A DNA stretch of 55,841 bases, taken from assembly GCA_017441385.1 (NCBI GenBank), contig JAFRXY010000062.1, positions 1-55,841 of the forward strand, written 5' to 3'. Made by a program: the position numbers and the translations under genes. The notes beneath the pieces are model-generated. The model did not search any database. It saw only the letters and a program-made list of their open reading frames with translations, and was not told the origin of the DNA. The stretch comes from Clostridia bacterium (lineage in GTDB: Bacteria > Bacillota > Clostridia > Oscillospirales > Acutalibacteraceae). Within the stretch, counting starts at the first letter, position 1. Each line of letters starts with the position of its first letter. Shown in pieces: positions 53,967 to 55,841 of the stretch.

Positions 53967-54782
53967 TCAGGCGGGGTTGTTGACAATGCCCACAAACAGC
54001 GGAAGTCCTGTTTCGCTCATGATCTCAAAGATAAACGGCCTGTCGAGGGTGAAATTCTCATATTCAAGGGAGGCGCCCTTCCCCTCAAACATCATCACTG
54101 TCACCGAAGCCGCCTTGCAGCCTTCCTCGTCGATCAGCACTCTCGTATTCTGTTCCGCTTTGCTGAGATAAATAGAATCCGTGCTGTCGGTCAGGGGAGT
54201 GAAGTCCGATTTTTTTTCGTCACATATATCTGTGATACCAAGCGCTTTCAGTCCGTCGCACAGGTCAATTGTCGAGGATACGTCAAATTTGGGAATAGAC
54301 AGCGTAACCATCGCTGACTTGCTATTCGGATAGTCTCCGTAGCTGACCAATAACTTCCTCACCTGCTTGTCATTCAGCAGATCTGCGGGAGAATAGCCTT
54401 TGTTGGGAAGTATCAGTTTCATATGACCGTTGTTTTGGAGCGGTAAGCTGACGGAGGTAAAATGATCGCCCCAATAATAGAACGTATCTTTCATATCGTT
54501 CATGAAATCGCACTTCACATCACCAGAAGCGGCGTGGAAGGTGGATCGCTTTGTGTCATGGGAAATAAACGGACTCGCCCACTTGCCGCTGTAATTGACC
54601 GTAGAGGCAAGCGTAAGCACCATTCTCGGATCCATTTCGATACCGGATTCCTCCGTATCCTCCGCCGAATGCAGAATATTGTAGGCAATCGTACTGCAAT
54701 AACCGCCGTATTTCATCTGACTTTCTTTGATCGCCTGTTCCTCTCTGTGCCAGTAAAGCTCGATGATTTGAGAATCTTCCAT
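53967..54782 (-). pseudogene. Chimeric remnant: sigma-70 region 2 fragment fused to the C-terminal part of a serpin
   Basis: 271 codons open. Residues 1-46 (EDSQIIELYWHREEQAIKE, YGGYCSTIAYNILHSAED) match the start of ECF-like sigma-70 factors, up to region 2.2. At residue ~47 the sequence switches to a serpin from about its middle: MVLTLASTVNYSGKWASPF, VSLPLQNNGHMKLILPNKG, the hinge EEGCKAASVTV, and the end DRPFIFEIM..GLPLFVGIVNNP. About 150 serpin residues and most of the sigma factor are missing. The RBS AGGAGGTGA and the terminator are intact, so it may still be translated. A truncated serpin could not undergo the normal inhibitory fold change. A deletion joining two neighbouring genes is the simplest explanation. 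Confidence 0.75.
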
Positions 54783-54887
54783 AGTACCACAACTCACCTC
54801 CTGTTTGTTTTTTTTTGCCCCTTCACCATTATAGACGTAATTTGGAAGGCACAGGTAACGGTGGAATAAATATTTTTTCTTCAGATA

Positions 54888-54936
54888 AATAAATCGCCGG
54901 ACATTGCCGCTAGACAGTGTCCGACGATTTTTTGAC
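54888..54936. terminator. Terminator of the surface-protein gene
   Basis: AAATCGCCGGACATTG pairs imperfectly with CAGTGTCCGACGATTTTTT. Read on the minus strand it follows the surface-protein stop by about 40 bp and ends in GATTTATTTAT. It separates that gene from the chimera. Confidence 0.75.
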
Positions 54937-54976
54937 TAGTTATGAATAAATTATTTCCGGGAAGAAATACTTGTGT

Positions 54977-55841
54977 TTACCTGTGGTAGTATCTTTCCTT
55001 TTTCTTCTGGAAGAGCAGCATGACGATAATACCGACGGAAGCAATAAAGAGCCAGACCGCCAAGAATAGCATGATATTGTTGTCTGCTGTTTCCGGTGAA
55101 TCGCCCTTGCCCGGATCACTGCTATTATTCGTGTTGTTATTGTCCGTATTATTGCTGCCGGATTCCGCGATTGTGAAGGTATGTTCGAGCTCGCCGTCAG
55201 TCAGTTCGACTTTAAGCGTGTGTTCTCCTTTGCTGAGGGTTTTCAGGTAATCTGGATGGAACATGAAATTAATGCTGCCGGGAGTTGCCGTGAACTTACC
55301 GTCTGCGGAGATGACTTCTTTTTCGTAGATTACAGTTCCGTCTACAGACACCTTTTGCAGTTTTCCAAATGTTTTGGTGTCGTCTCCAACAGTGTTTTTG
55401 AGGGTGACAGGCATATCGGAAGTAGACCCCTTTGTCCAGTTCCATACGCTTTGGGCAGTAAATTCGTAGTCTTTTGAATGGTCGCCGGTATCATCGCCGC
55501 CAAGTGCGGGAATGACCTCTTCCTCATAGTAATCACACCCGTTACGATGGCAACTTCGTCTTTTCTTTCCTGTTTCGGTTTGAGTGGGTTGCTCTGTGAT
55601 AACCCAGTCATCTCTCAAATCGTGACCGAGCGCGGCTAGCTCCTCATTCTCGACTTCGTGGCAGCGGCCGCAGGTCCGTTGCCTGTTTCCTTTTTCGGTG
55701 CAGGTCGGTTCTTTTGTCACACCCCATTCGCTCCAATCGTGACCGAGCGCGGCTAGCTCCTCATTCTCGACTTCGTGGCAGCGGCCGCAGGTCCGTTGCC
55801 TGTTTCCTTTTTCGGTGCAGGTCGGTTCTTTTGTCACACCC
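54977..55841 (-). CDS. Repeat-bearing surface protein, C-terminal part (5' end outside window)
   Basis: The last 288 residues of a larger exported protein. It enters the window inside a tandem array of 39-residue repeats (TKEPTCTEKGNRQRTCGRCH, then ENEELAALGHDWSEWG), with CxxC-like pairs, followed by one diverged copy with HRNGCDYYEEEVIPALGG. Next is an Ig-like/X2-type module (YEFTAQSVWNWTKGST, MFHPDYLKTLSKGEHTLKVE). Then comes an Asn/Ser/Thr-rich spacer, GDSPETADNN, a membrane segment and KKKERYYHR. That end has the shape of a sortase sorting signal, but with SPETA where LPxTG/SPxTG is usual. Function is likely adhesion or carbohydrate contact; that is inference. Confidence 0.8.
   Translation of the reverse strand, partial: GVTKEPTCTEKGNRQRTCGRCHEVENEELAALGHDWSEWGVTKEPTCTEKGNRQRTCGRCHEVENEELAALGHDLRDDWVITEQPTQTETGKKRRSCHRNGCDYYEEEVIPALGGDDTGDHSKDYEFTAQSVWNWTKGSTSDMPVTLKNTVGDDTKTFGKLQKVSVDGTVIYEKEVISADGKFTATPGSINFMFHPDYLKTLSKGEHTLKVELTDGELEHTFTIAESGSNNTDNNNTNNSSDPGKGDSPETADNNIMLFLAVWLFIASVGIIVMLLFQKKKERYYHR
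55621..55841 (-). repeat. 117-bp coding tandem repeat
   Basis: A unit starting CGTGACCGAG at 55621 recurs at 55738, so the period is 117 bp (39 codons). The two copies look almost identical over the visible length and the array runs past the window edge. Confidence 0.9.

Overview
The window looks like chromosome from a low-to-mid GC Clostridia-type Firmicute, probably a gut Oscillospirales/Ruminococcaceae-like organism. The evidence is strong Shine-Dalgarno sites, frequent TTG/GTG starts, near-consensus SigA-type promoters (several TTGACA/N17/TATAAT), and Firmicute gene orders: dgt-dnaG-rpoD, gdpP-rplI-dnaB, tilS-hpt-ftsH, and pheST behind a T-box. An RNase J, an FprA flavodiiron protein, a Bce-type peptide-sensing module and a serpin remnant fit the same group. 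The assignment is inference from content only. No tRNA or rRNA gene, insertion sequence, prophage or CRISPR array was seen.

Layout. 0-2.1 kb: tmRNA (minus) and a two-gene ABC exporter. 2.1-4.3 kb: a secreted cell-wall peptidase and its long promoter region. 4.3-7.6 kb: an orphan peptide-binding lipoprotein, a QueG-like Fe-S protein and a membrane protein. 7.7-14.0 kb: the macromolecular-synthesis operon dgt-dnaG followed by THREE complete tandem primary-type sigma factor genes. 14.1-15.8 kb: a repeat-rich membrane protein and a ThrH-like HAD phosphatase. 16.0-20.6 kb: a complete Bce-type module (ATPase, permease, response regulator, kinase) behind an inverted-repeat operator. 20.7-23.3 kb: an unusual fusion of a Gfo/Idh/MocA oxidoreductase with a GH13 glycosidase. 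23.3-28.2 kb (minus): fprA, then an operon of a DUF815 ATPase, Mini-RNase III and a two-component system.

28.2-33.9 kb: an L,D-transpeptidase followed by an AlgI/AlgJ-like O-acetylation pair and trpS. 33.9-34.5 kb: a gene-free stretch with heptanucleotide repeats and an internally deleted GH13 pseudogene. 34.5-36.5 kb: an aminotransferase and a divergent membrane protein. 36.6-46.7 kb: RNase J, gdpP, rplI, dnaB, tilS, hpt, ftsH. 46.9-51.6 kb (minus): an AAC(3)-family acetyltransferase and pheST under a Phe T-box. 51.7-55.8 kb (minus): a CpsB-type phosphatase and an LCP protein, a sigma-factor/serpin chimera that looks like a deletion scar, and the C-terminal part of a repeat-bearing surface protein that runs off the window.

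The most unusual items are the triple sigma array (the middle copy looks mosaic), the dehydrogenase-glycosidase fusion, and the sigma-serpin junction. Much of the rest is core replication, translation and envelope machinery with readable regulation.
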